The position numbers and the translations under genes are program-made. From Terfezia claveryi (Eukaryota > Ascomycota > Pezizomycetes > Pezizales > Pezizaceae): DNA of 61,995 nt. The DNA is taken from assembly GCA_015179025.1 (NCBI GenBank), contig WHUX01000274.1, positions 1 through 61,995 on the forward strand, written 5' to 3'. A model generated the notes under the pieces. The model worked only from the letters and a program-made list of their open reading frames with translations, was not told the DNA's origin and searched no databases. This document shows, piece after piece, positions 33,447-44,130 of the stretch. Every line of letters begins with the position of its first letter. Within the stretch, counting starts at the first letter, position 1.

Positions 33447-33927
33447 GTCTATCAGATATTATACCACTGATTCCTTGGACTCTGTTTCTTTTATTTCTGC
33501 TTTCTTTAAGGTGGATCCTGATGAGGAAGGATCTACTTCTTTTCAACTTCCTTTTTATCCTCTATCTATTGCTTCTGATACCAAGGTTAACTATGGTAAG
33601 GGAGAGAGGAGATTGAAGGGAAAAAGGGTTACTTTTATTGATGAGATTGTTGTAGGAGCAGGGTTTCCACTTAATGCTGGGAAGAAAGTTGAGTGGAAGG
33701 ATAGGGGTTGGACTACTAGGTACTTGTGTTCTTTTTGGATGGAGAAGTATAGAAACTTTCCTTGTTCTGCTTATTGGGAGAATTCCTAATTTTTCTTTAG
33801 GCTAGGTAGAGAGTGGGGCTGGGATACTCTCTGGAGTTTGGATATTGATAGGACTAGTTCCTATAATCCACACCTTTATTGGACTTCTGAGGCTGTTTCT
33901 AGGTTTCAGAGCTACCAGTTTAGGTAG
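33445..33927 (+). pseudogene. antisense ORF of family Y, copy 2 (one stop)
   Basis: Plus-strand frame of 160 codons, antisense to the surrounding element, from ATG at 33445 to TAG at 33925-33927. One internal TAA at 33787-33789 corresponds to CAA in copy 1. Conversely, the stop of copy 1 is TGG here. The ancestral frame was therefore open throughout. The region has no indels relative to 13401-13883, although the leader beyond it differs by about 170 bp. By hand I count roughly 17-19 replacement and 15-16 silent differences across the frame. This is far more silent change than expected for non-coding DNA. No known domain is recognised. Confidence 0.6.
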
Positions 33928-34216
33928 TTTGTTGTTTTCTTTGTATTTGCTAGTTATATATAGTTGTTGTTGCCCTCTTATATTGTTTTGCTACTATTTG
34001 TGGGCTTTTACTGGTTGCTATTTGTTGAATAGTCTTACTGTTGCTATTTAGAGGATAGTCTTACTACTGACTATTAGACTTTGTTGCTACTGTGCTTTAT
34101 ACTGTAGGCTTATACTGGCACTAGTTTCTACTCTTGTTGGTAGAAACTTTGTTGATTAGGTAAGGTTGATCAGGCCTTCCTAGTTAGGTAAGAATCAAGT
34201 TCTTAGGTTAAAAAAA
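33928..34216 (-). other. 5' leader of Y copy 2
   Basis: Untranslated leader between the antisense ORF and the LTR. It is shorter than in copy 1 (289 against 459 bp). The GTTTCTAC/GTAGAAAC hairpin is conserved at about 34125-34149. Confidence 0.5.
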
Positions 34217-34855
34217 TGTAAAGTATTATTAGGGGGACTGGAAGATGAAATTAGATAAGATAAGGATCTTATCTAATCAGATAATCTCAGGCTAGTAATG
34301 TACACTATAAAGTAGATTACTAATAGTGTATTGTTTATTCTCACTATTAAAGTTATTACCAGTAGCATAAGATTACTGTAATAGGTAAAGTAGTATAGGA
34401 GTGCCAAAGGCACTTAGAAAATTAACCAATAGAACTTCAATATTGATTGTACTCTAACTATGTTCTGAGTTCTAACTGTCTGTCCAATTGAGGGGAAATT
34501 TAGGGGATTATATGTGTTTCTAATGGGGCAGTGTTGGGGTAGTGCTGAGGCAGTGCACCATCATCTGACCCTTACATGTGATTAAGATCAGCATCATCTG
34601 ATTCTCTAGATAGTACTTTCAAATACTATCTAGTACAAAATAGGTTAAGTCTTAACTTTGACTTATACATGTGAATGTATGTGAAAGCATGTGAAAGCAT
34701 GTGATAACATATGAAAGCATGTGAAATATTAGCAAGGCAGATAGCACACAGAATGTTGTATGTTTTGAAATGCTTGCTGAGTAAGAAAATATATAAGAAA
34801 TACATTTATGAGGAAGAGGGTTAGTTATAGGATATGAGTAAGCTACTTCCTTACA
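34217..34855 (-). repeat. 5' LTR of Y copy 2
   Basis: 639 bp, reverse complement of 12304-12941, from TGTAAAGTATTATTAGG to CTTCCTTACA. After 34855 a 29-bp unrelated segment precedes the W element. The copy's other LTR is missing. Confidence 0.9.
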
Positions 34856-34884
34856 AGAGGAGTGCAAAATCAGTCAAGTATCAC

Positions 34885-35996
34885 TGTTATGGACGGAGGT
34901 TGGAAGGTAATTCCCGCGTCGACGCGGTAAACAACGACTTATTCTGGTTCGGGGTATCACCTGCGATCGCAGGTGATGGACGCGAGTGTCGAGGTATCGC
35001 ACACATAGGGAGCTCTACGTGTGTGATCAGGTGCCTAGGGACTTCGGGCGAAACCGAAGTCGAGCGAGGTATCGAGGTCAAGGTTGAGAAGGCGAGGTAG
35101 TCTGAGCTACACTCAAGAACAGTGGTGCAGATATATTCGTATAACAACTAGGTACAGGAAGGTAGACAAGTTGTTGCGTGGGGAAGAAAGAAACAGAATA
35201 CAGACGGCAAGAACAGGCTTCTTTTATAGAGATCCTGTCTCCATCTCGAACAACACCTTTTTGGGTAACACAATGGTCTAGACAAAGCATAACGGAAGAT
35301 GAACACGCAAGCCAGCTCACGGATACACGGATCCTGTGAGATTGTCAAGAACGAGGTGTCTGGCAATAACAGATAACGCTGGTGCGAACAGAAGACCTGA
35401 AGAATTGTACATAAGCGAAGGTGAAATTTCTGATAAGCTAAAGAAAGAGTTTTGAGCGAGAGCAGGTTGTTCCCAATCTGAGAGTCATGCCAGTTTTGGT
35501 TCGACTCTCAAATAAGGTCTGGGTCAAAATAGGGTTCGAGGGTTTCCGGGGTATTTCCTAAATCTGAGAGTCGTGCCAGTTTTGGTTTGACTCTCAAATA
35601 AGGTTCGGGTCAAAATAAGGTTCGAAGTTTTCCAGGGTATTTCCTAGTTTGAGAGTCATGCCAGTTTTGGTTCGACTCTCAAGTGTCAAATCCATAAGCG
35701 AGCGACTAGGACTTCCGGGATGCGGTCGGATGTCGGCTAGCCAGGAGAGGCAGGGTCGAGAACATAGTCACATGATATACTTTGGCAAGTGCGTGGGTTG
35801 CCGGCGATATCGATCGGGGTCTGGATCGTGATTCGAGAGGGTTCGTAACACTGCCTCCCTTGACACACGCGGCAACTGCTTCCGCGTGTCTCGTGTCCCC
35901 TGCCCTCTGCCCCTCTTGCCTCTTGCCCTTGCCTCCCGTCTCAGCCTCCCCCTGGTCACACACGTAGCGTTCCTACGTGTGTGTTATCCTATAACA
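34885..35996 (-). repeat. 3' LTR of W
   Basis: 1112 bp from TGTTATGGACGGAGG to ATCCTATAACA. It contains the perfect 22-bp palindrome at 34956-34977 and an inverted repeat around CACACATAG/CTACGTGTG near 35008-35030. Three about-86-bp units carry GAGAGTC...GACTCTC hairpins (35480, 35566, 35651). A CACACGTAG/CTACGTGTG hairpin lies near its inner end (35957-35983). Open frames within it are not genes. The adjoining purine run, read in element direction as AAGAGGGAGCTAC, is the polypurine tract. Confidence 0.92.
34956..34977. promoter_or_regulatory. 22-bp LTR palindrome (W copy)
   Basis: ATCACCTGCGATCGCAGGTGAT, a perfect palindrome with CACCTG and CAGGTG arms. The identical 22-mer occurs in X LTRs at 5261-5282 and 57244-57265. 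A regulatory or chromatin role is inferred only from its sharing between families. Confidence 0.6.
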
Positions 35997-36061
35997 GTAG
36001 CTCCCTCTTCCAAGGATGAGCTCCTGCGAATCCAAGGCAGGATACCAAGTTCAAATTCCAC

Positions 36062-37480
36062 TCATTTAGGTAGAGTGCGAGGACGTGGTTTCGAGGGGTA
36101 TGCAGTGTGGAATTTTTTCACAACACTAGGCGCATTCGAAAACATATCGGCAGGTTCCCAGGTAAGCTCGTCATAGCCTACCCAACGGGCAAGGTATTCT
36201 AGTGTGCGACCGCGGAAACGAGAGTCGACGATTTCGTCCACTTCCTATTCGGGTTCATCCTCAATGATCACAGGTGGTGGGGGAGGCTGGATTTGACCCG
36301 GAAGGGGGTCCGTGGAGGCAGGTTCGAGGAGTGAGACATGAAAAACGGGATGGATTTTCATAGATGCGGGGAGGTCGAGTTTATAGGCATGGGAGGAGAC
36401 CTTCTGGATTATCCGGAATTTTCCCAACTTCTTGAAGTCAAGTTTTGTCAATGGGCGAGTTGTTTTAACATGTCGACGAAGTAACCACACTTGATCCCCT
36501 ATTTCGAACTTAGGGGCCGGAATCCGAGATTTATTAGCTTGTTCGGAGTAGGTAGCTTGTGCCCAGATCATTTCTGATCGAAGATGGGCGTCCAGCTCAG
36601 CAAGGCGGTCCGCGTATTCTTTGATCACTTGGGGGGTGGGTAGCTTGGCGGTGGGGTTCGTGGTGATCTGGTATTTGGGATTTTCACCGTATATAGCCTG
36701 AAAGGGGGTGATACCTAGGGTCGAGGATAAGGTATTGTTGTAGGAAAACTCGGCCATGGTGAGTAATTTGGACCAGTTGTCTTGTTGATAATTACAGTGA
36801 GCCCGCAAGTATTGTTCTGCGATGGCATTGATTCGTTCCGTTTGTCCATCAGTCTGGGGGTGGAAGGCTGTTGATACCTTCTGTTGAATCCCAACGAGGG
36901 AGGTCAAGGAGTGAGTGAATTCGGATACGAATTGAGTGCCACGGTCTGAGAGGATCGAATTGGGAATTCCGTGTAGGCGAAAGACATTATCAAAGAAGAG
37001 CTTAGCAATCTGCTTGGAATTGGCGTCCGTGTTGGTAGGTATATAGTGTGCCATTTTTGACAATCGGTCAACTACAACCAATAAGGCATCGAATCCATTT
37101 GAGACGGGAAGGCCAGTAACAAGGTCCAAGGAGACAGATGACCACTTCCGAAATGGAACTTGAAGTGGTTTTAACAATCCATAGGGGGCATGGCGAGCTG
37201 GTTTAATCCGGGTGCAGGTATCACAATTTTGAAGGTATCGAGCTATGGTCTGGCGCATCTTTGGCCACCAGTAGTCTCGTGATACCAATTCATAGGTGGC
37301 TGCTTGACCGGGGTGTCCCGCAGCTGCTTGGTCGTGGTAGGTACGGAGAATGCGGAGGTGTATTTCCGGGGAGTCAGGAACATAAACTAGACCATTAATG
37401 AGTATAAGTCCCTCCGAGAGCTGACATTCAGCCAAAGGGATTATCGGGTGTTTTCTGGCGCCGTTCTTGAGGGCGTGCAT
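36062..37480 (-). pseudogene. integrase with chromodomain, family W (single stop)
   Basis: A 411-codon frame (37480-36245) followed, after one TAG at 36247-36245, by the chromodomain in the same frame to a TGA at 36064-36062. Counting from the Met at 37480, the zinc domain has H49, H56, C86 and C89. The catalytic triad is D119, D179 (SDRGTQF) and E215 (GQTERIN), with the expected 35-residue spacing. A GPF-like KLGKFRII segment and HPVFHVSLLEP follow. The chromodomain reads VDEIVDSRFRG, LARWVGYDELTWEPA. Integrase inserts the element, and the chromodomain would steer it to modified chromatin. One C-to-T or G-to-A mutation separates this part from an open frame. Confidence 0.9.
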
Positions 37481-39275
37481 AATCTCGAGAGCGAGCTTGT
37501 CAGTCTTGAGGGCGGCAAGAATGTCTTCATTATTAACGATTGAGGCTGCAGAAAGCGAAAATTTCTCGGCGGGTATTAGGGCCTGTGTTGGGTGAGCACG
37601 ACCATCCCTTCCTCAGGGAGGTCTCCAGATCTCCTGGTGAGTGCATCGGCTTTGGTGTTCTGGGTGCCGGGTCTGAAGACAATCTTGAAGTTATATTGGG
37701 CTATTTCCTGCACCCAATGAGCTTGTCGGCGTGAAAGCAAGGCTTTGGAGGTAAAGCTCTGTAGGTTATGATGGTCGGTGAGGATAGTGAATGGTCATGG
37801 GAGCTGGTGTAAGTAGATGTGCCATTTTTCAAGAGCCAGAATGATTGCTAGCAATTCCTTATCTCCAATGCCATAATTGCATTCAGCGGGTGACATTTTT
37901 TCCGAAATAAATGCAACTGGGTGCAGAACACATTTCCCATCTTTTGGGTGTTTCTGTGACAGGATTCCGGAGGTGACATAATCTGAGGCGTCCGTTTCGA
38001 CCAAGTTCTCGAGCTCAGGGTCGAAATGGCGGAGGATGGGTGCGGAGGTGAAGGTTTCCTTGAGAAGTTTAAAAACCTTTTCACATGAAGAATTCCAAAC
38101 AAAAGGAACATCTTTTCGAAGCAAGTTAAAAAGAGGTTGGCAAAGAGCAGAATACTTATTGATAAACCTGCGGTAAAAATTGGCGAATCCAAGAAAACAC
38201 TGGATATCCTTAACAGAACGAGGGGTCTCCCAATTAAGAACTGCATTAACCTTCTCGGGGTCCATTTCCAAGCCATACTCAGAGATGATAAATCCCAAGA
38301 ATGAGGTTTTCTCAACCGAAATTCGCATTTCTCTGGTTTTATAAATAACTCAGATTCCTTGAGTTTTTGGAAGAACCTTTCGCACCTGTTCCTTATGTTC
38401 TTTTAGATTCCTTGAGTAAATCAAAATGTCGTCGATGTAGCATACACAGAAGATATCGAGGTATTCACGGAGGGTATCATTCATGAATCGTTGAGCGGTA
38501 GCAGGGGCATTAGTCAACCCAAAGGGCATAACTAGAAATTCAAAAAGTCCGTACCGAGTGCGGAAGGCAGTTTTCCACTCATCACCTTCTTTAATTCGGA
38601 TTTGATTGAAGCATGCACGTAAATCGAGGCGTGTAAAGTATTTGCATCCTCGAATCTGGTTCAGGGTTTCTTCGATGCAGGTAGCGGGTTTCTATCCTTA
38701 ATCGTGATATCATTTAGAGCACGGTAGTCGACACATAGACGTAAGGAACCATCTTTTTTTTTGACAAATAGGACTGGAGAGGCTGCAGAAGAAGAACTGG
38801 CTCGTATGAAGGATTTGGATAAATTCTCATTGATCCATTTGCGTACTTCCTTGAGTTCTGAGTCAGACATAGAGTACATGCGGCCAAAAGGAGGTTTGGC
38901 TCCTTCTTGCAAAGGGATAGCATGGTCAACGTATCGATGTGGGGGTAGTATTCGAGCTTCTTTTTCTGAAAAGAGAGAAAGATAATCATGATATTCAGAA
39001 GGGACCAATTTAGCAGCAGGTTCAACGGACTTATCCTCGTCAACGGAGGCATATATTGCTGCAATACAGATGTGAGCATCCGGGTCTTTGATAGCAACCC
39101 GAAAAGCTGCTCTGGAAATAATTGATATCCGAAGTGGGTTAGTCGCAGGAGGTGTTTTCGGAGGGCGGGTTGGTAGGCAATGGGCATGGCAAAATCCAGA
39201 GGCGAAGGCGATGGTATTAACTGACCAGTCAATCGTTGGGTTGTGTCGCCTAAGCCATGTTTTTCCCACAATCAA
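37481..39275 (-). pseudogene. reverse transcriptase-RNase H, family W
   Basis: RT starts within the 204-codon frame at 39275-38661 ([56 protein letters not shown]). The palm follows after a frame change, with YIDD in [10 protein letters not shown] at about 38410-38440. The thumb and RNase H are in the 177-codon frame 38328-37795 (KINAVLNWETPRSVKDIQ-like, [51 protein letters not shown]). RNase H ends near 37620 with a [15 protein letters not shown] motif. About three frame changes are present. A capsid-protease linker lies upstream. Confidence 0.85.
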
Positions 39276-39805
39276 GTCCTACCCGGCTAACTTGGTAACA
39301 TGGAATGTGAGGGTTTCTTGATGTTGGTCGATAGAGAGTTTCAAGGTGCAAGTGTGTGTGATTTTTCCGATAGGTGAAGGTTTCCCATCAGCAAGTACAG
39401 ATCTTCCGGCTTGTTTTTCACGTCCAATGGCAAGTTCATGTTCATGGCATAGTCAATATCGATAAACTGGGAGCTAGCTCCCGAGTCTACCATGCACATG
39501 GCAGAAAGCTCTTCATTGACTATACACGGCAAAGCAAGTGGGTCTTCAGACCCCAAATCATGACAATCAGCAGAAAGCACAGCAATTCTAGAAATTCGCA
39601 ACGCATTCGCAAGGCGCCGTCGACGAGCTAGTCGTTGACGGGACTTACGAGAAACCAAAGGTAATACATAACCAGTACCTTCTAAGTGGACTTCCTTCAA
39701 AACAGAAAATGAATTAAATAAATGGACAGGGTCATAGACAGGATTGATGGCGCCAGGTTGCATCCTGGCACTCTCTGATCGGCCATCATTGATCAAAGAG
39801 TACAT
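39276..39805 (-). pseudogene. aspartic protease, family W
   Basis: A frame of 154 codons from 39805 carries the canonical retropepsin motif CMVDSGASSQFIDIDYA at about 39450-39500, preceded by the LALPCIVNEELSAM strand. It cleaves Gag and Pol precursors. This is the only protease in the window with the standard D-S-G. The frame shifts near 39341 into the RT frame, whose first residues [13 protein letters not shown] are the end of the protease. Confidence 0.85.
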
Positions 39806-40990
39806 TCGTTTTTTGACAACTCAAAGAGATTGTCGGTAGTGGTATCGGGAGAGGCAGTGGGGGTAGTACCGGCTACAGCCAACTTTTTATTTTTGGCTGA
39901 GACCGGGCAGACTGTCGCCCAATGACCAGATCCTCCACAATACATACACAGTTATTGTCTCTGTAGTGTTTGCGGATTTCGGGGGTTAAGGGTCCACGTT
40001 TTTTCGTTGTGGTCGAAAGGTCCATGGGTCCAGCGGTGGTACCAACCGAAGTAGAAGGGGCTGGTGAACGGGTAGGGGTCGTGGATTGGTTGGAGCTGGA
40101 GGCTCTAAGAGGGTGTTGGGTGCGTAGGAGTTTAGCGCGGTTGTCCAGCTTAATACAAAGTTGGACAAATTCGTCGAAAGATTCTGGGGGAGAGGCTTGA
40201 TAGGAAAGGGCTGTTTTGAGCCCGGTATTAGCCCCATTGGTAAAGAAGGATATTTTAGTCCTATCATCGTAGGCTAAATTTGTCACGTGAGTTGCAAACT
40301 CAGCATGGTAAGAGGAACAATCGCGGTCTCCTTGGTGGAGATTAAGCAATTTGCGTTCTGCAGTGGCGCGAGCATCGGGATCGTCGTAGGCATTTTTCAA
40401 TGCCTTAGTGAAGGCTTCATAAGTAGGGAAATCAACGGTCCCACTTGTTTTGTTGAGGTGGGGCTCAAACCAATCAGCAGCAGATCCAGAGAGGTAGGAA
40501 GCAGCATAGGCAATTTTGGCTGCTTCACTAGTATATCGAGAGGGATCGGAGGAGAACACCAAAGAAAGCTTGGTGAGAAATCGAGTGAATTTTGATCGAG
40601 TGCCATCAAAATTCTCAGGCTCATGGACTTTAGGGGCACGAGTGGAGGTAGTCGCTGAAGCGCGGTCATGGAGGAGGCTTGGGAGGGTTAAGCCATATTG
40701 ATATCCGCGGTTATAATAGATCCAGAGTGACTCAGTTGAGGTAGAAGTGCCTGTGAGTGGTTGAGCGAAAGTTGATGGTACTCCGGTGCTGACTGTATGC
40801 CGGCACCATGGGCTGCATGAATGGCGGTGAAAAACGAGGCGGGAGTTCCTGCAGGAATATGTGGTATAGCAGAAGGGGGGTATTGTCAGTTCGGAGGGCA
40901 GCGACCAAGGTGCGCCACATAGCAATTTCAAAGGTGGAGCGGAGCCGGAGGCTCCATACGTGCTTCGGACATATTTATTTGTAGCGGAGA
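39806..40990 (-). pseudogene. gag, family W
   Basis: Gag begins near 40975 (MSEARMEPPAP), changes frame twice in the first 100 codons, then is open to 39873. The capsid core reads PENFDGTRSKFTRFLTKLSL, AAKIAYAASYLSGSAADWF, AFTKALKNAYDDPDARATAE. A Ser/Thr/Pro-rich linker and PMDLST follow. A CCHC knuckle is present at about 39950-39905 after a one-base shift (CIVEDLVIGRQSARS in the open frame, CGGSGHWATVC in the neighbouring frame). It forms the particle and binds RNA. Confidence 0.82.
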
Positions 40991-41010
40991 CTATATGCGA
41001 CGCAACAAAA

Positions 41011-42119
41011 TGTTATGGACGGAGGTTGGAAGGTAATTCCCGCGTCGACGCGGTAAACAACGACTTATTCTGGTTCGGGGTATCACCTGCATCGCAGGTG
41101 ATGGACACGAGTGTCGAGGTATCGCACACGTAGGGAGCTCTACGTGTGTGATCAGGTGCCTAGGGACTTCGGGCGAAACCGAAGTCGAGCAGGTATCGAG
41201 GTCAAGGTTGAGAAGGCGAGGTAGTTGAGCTACACTCAAGAACAGTGGTGCAGATATATTCGTATAACAACTAGGTACAGGAAGGTAGACAAGTTGTTGC
41301 ATGGGGAAGAAAGAAACAGAATACAGATGGCAAGAACAGGCTTCTTTTATAGAGATCCTGTCTCCATCTCGAACAACACCTTTTTGGCTAACACAACGGT
41401 CTAGATAAAGCATAACGGAAGATGAACACGCAAGCCAGCTCACGGATACACGGATCCTGTGAGATTGTCAAGAACGAGGCGTCTGGCAATAACGGATAAC
41501 GCTGGTACGAACAGAAGACCTGAAGAATTGTACATAAGCGAAGGTGAAATTTCTGATAAGCTAAGGAAAGAGTTTTGAGCGAGAGCAGGTTGTTCCCAAT
41601 CTGAGAGTCGTGCCAGTTTTGGTTCGACTCTCAAATAAGGTCTGGGTCAAAATAGGGTTCGAGGGTTTCCGGGGTATTTCCTAAATCTGAGAGTCATGCC
41701 AGTTTTGGTTCGACTCTCAAATAAGGTTCGGGTCAAAATAAGGTTCGAGGTTTTCCAGGGTATTTCCTAGTTTGAGAGTCATGCCAGTTTTGGTTCGACT
41801 CTCAAGTGTCAAATCCATAAGCGAGCGACTAGGACTTCCGGGATGCGGTCGGATGTCGGCTAGCCAGGAGAGGCAGGGTCGAGAACATAGTCACATGATA
41901 TACTTTGGCAAGTGTGTGGGTTGCCGGCGATATCGATCGGGGTCAGGATCGTGATTCGAGAGGGTTCGTAACACTGCCTCCCTTGACACATGCGGCAACT
42001 GCTTCCGCGTGTCTCGTGTCCCCTGCCCTCTGCCCCTCTTGCCTCTTGCCCTTGCCTCCCGTCTCAGCCTCCCCCTGGTCACACACGTAGCGTTCCTACA
42101 TGTGTGTTATCCTATAACA
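41011..42119 (-). repeat. 5' LTR of W
   Basis: 1109-bp partner of 34885-35996. The palindrome at 41082-41102 has lost one central base. Internally, in element direction, the leader starts TTTTGTTGCGTCGCATATAG, with no clear TGG-type primer site. Confidence 0.92.
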
Positions 42120-44130
42120 ATCGCACACAAGTGATTGATTTCTTGAAATCTCACTCTTAAGCACCTGTCAGATGCGGTATGTCTATCTGGTAGCATAGAG
42201 AAGCCGTAAAAACCCCTAAGATGACTCTTAAAATTGATCGCATTTCCTTGCCGGAGAGTTGACTCAAAAGCCTATATGATTTTTGGGGGACGTGATTGCC
42301 GGGGTAACGAGGCAGTGAACTCCAAATATTATTGAATGCAGGGAGTCTGTTATGGCTTTCCAAAAACCCCTTGATCCATTCCATCAAATGTTACAGGTTC
42401 CCCAACAGCATAGTATAAAGGATATCTGATCAAATAACTTCTTATGGGACCATACCTTGCAGGGTCCATAGAGCATTATTGATAGCTTTTACTCCCTTAT
42501 TGTGAAGACTTGTAGCGTCTGATTTATTAACCTATTCCTGATATTTTTCAGCATTGCGCATAGGATATTCCTGAAACTCGCCTTGTTGGTCCTAAGGACA
42601 TTCACATATCGGACACCTTATAGTGTAAATCCTATGTATTGTTGCATTTTCCATATGGTCTGCAAGCCAGCCAGCAACTCGGAAAGGACATTTCCTGATT
42701 ACCTCATCTGCACACTTTATTTTCTGCCCATCCCGTACAGCATCTAATAAGGGACGCAAGATAAACCTAAGTAGATCGTGCAAAACCTGAATTGCCTCTT
42801 GCTTCTGTTTCTCTTCCGACCAGCCAGGGATTTTTTTGACTTGCTTGGGACTATGAGGCAGTAAGGCAACTGGTATCCAGGCATGAGATATGAGTTTATT
42901 CCAAAACCTTGACTTGATGTTGCCAATGCTCATATATATGGGCTACACTTTTCTATCACCAGAAAAGTTTGTCAAGTGAGTGGCATCGGATACAAAGATT
43001 ACAGGAACCAATGTAGCACCCACTGGAAGTATCATCTAAGATATAAAATCAATAACCAAATCGTTGCCAAATGTGTACCTACAAGTCATCAATAGGGCAA
43101 TTGTATACCTGTGTATCCCACCACCACAATGTAGTATTCATCTCTGTATAAACCCTCTCCTGCTATATGTCGAAGTTCCTGACTGGGGCCCAGCATATGT
43201 GTGCTGCAAATGATTTCCTACGCAGCAAGTACTTTAATAACGCCAAAATGTCCTAGTACCAGAACTCCATATTTTTTGCCAAATTGAAGTCTATAATCCC
43301 ATTCTTCCACAGTGGATCGGTGACCATTTGGTCAATTTTCTGATATAAGGTAAAAGCAGATCGGAATGAGAACCTTGAACTGCCGTCCGTTCTATACCTT
43401 TATATATCCGAATATTAGCCAAGGAAGCTATCCTTGAAGAATATGTCAATCTGAGCCTTCGGCACAAGTGTTTCATATAGAAATCTTACAAGTTTGAAAT
43501 TTAGAGCATCTTGAAAAGGTTGAAAGAAATTGTACATTGGTTGCCTCTGTACAACTGAGGGGTATGCCGAAATAACCTTACCTACTTCATGGTCAGCAGG
43601 GAAATACAAAGTGTCCCAGGTGGGAATGACTGTGTCTATTTGTTGACTCACCGAATTGGAATTCTTACTGCTATCATAGGCAATTTCTTCTCGCTGTTCT
43701 TCCTAATGCTCCATCTTATTTTATAGTGTAAAGTCGGGAAGATTAAAGAAGAGGTGGCTCAACTCATCCTGAAAGTCATTATAATTTCTAGACTGTGTTG
43801 TCTCCGTTGGTTGCCCTGCTGCATCCGATTGTTCGTTGCTTGTGCTAGTTACCACTTGTTTTCATGAGTGCCAGAGTTTGGGATGTTGTTTCTCCAAATG
43901 ATTCGTAAGGGAGCCAGGTAATTTAAAAGCCTGGTTGCAAACTGGGCACGCACCACCATCATATTATGCTGCGTCCATTGACACCTGTGTTATGTCCTAA
44001 AGATCATCATTTGTAATTGTGTTCCCTCGTTTTTATTTAGATAGTTGGTGCTGCTCGTTAAGATAGTTTGTTTCCAAATGAATCGTGAGCTTACCAGCCA
44101 TTTTAAAGGGCTGGCTGTAAAAATGGCATG
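42120..44130 (-). pseudogene. Plavaka-type (CACTA-related) transposase relic
   Basis: Minus-strand pieces match the order known in Plavaka transposases. There are two N-terminal C2H2-like fingers (about 44130-44040, degenerate, and 43960-43865 with CNQAFKLPGSLTNH). Next comes YNFFQPFQDALNFKLVRFLYE with the QIDIFFKDSFLG segment at 43651-43415. A segment before 42933 reads VPVIFVSDATHLTNFSGD when frames are followed. Then MSIGNIKSRFW and RVAGWLADHMENATIH with CPICECP at 42933-42592, and the LPRYPGNHVPQKSYRLLSQL region at 42387-42157. Frameshifts and stops are numerous. No terminal inverted repeats could be fixed. The name is from memory of family motifs. Confidence 0.7.

Larger units (their letters stand above)
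34885..42119 (-). mobile_element. complete Ty3/gypsy chromovirus, family W
   Basis: A 7.2 kb element with LTRs of 1112 and 1109 bp that differ at only about 22 positions by eye (about 98 percent identity), the most similar LTR pair in the window. Flanking 5-mers ATCAC (34880-34884) and ATCGC (42120-42124) look like a target duplication with one G-to-A change. Gag, protease, RT, RNase H, integrase and chromodomain are present in order with few breaks. It interrupts sequence that continues into the Plavaka relic on the right. Confidence 0.92.

Noticed and set aside
33719..33799. Intron in the Y antisense ORF (GTACTT...TTTAG)
   Set aside because: The frame is the same before and after, and each copy is open where the other has a stop, so an unspliced ancestral frame explains both copies without an intron.
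36030..36066. tRNA-like B box (GTTCAAATTCC)
   Set aside because: No matching A box or cloverleaf. The bases are the end of the W pol frame and its UTR.
35649..36176. ORFs inside the W LTRs
   Set aside because: They lie within a duplicated LTR that has the expected non-coding hairpins, and have no family similarity.
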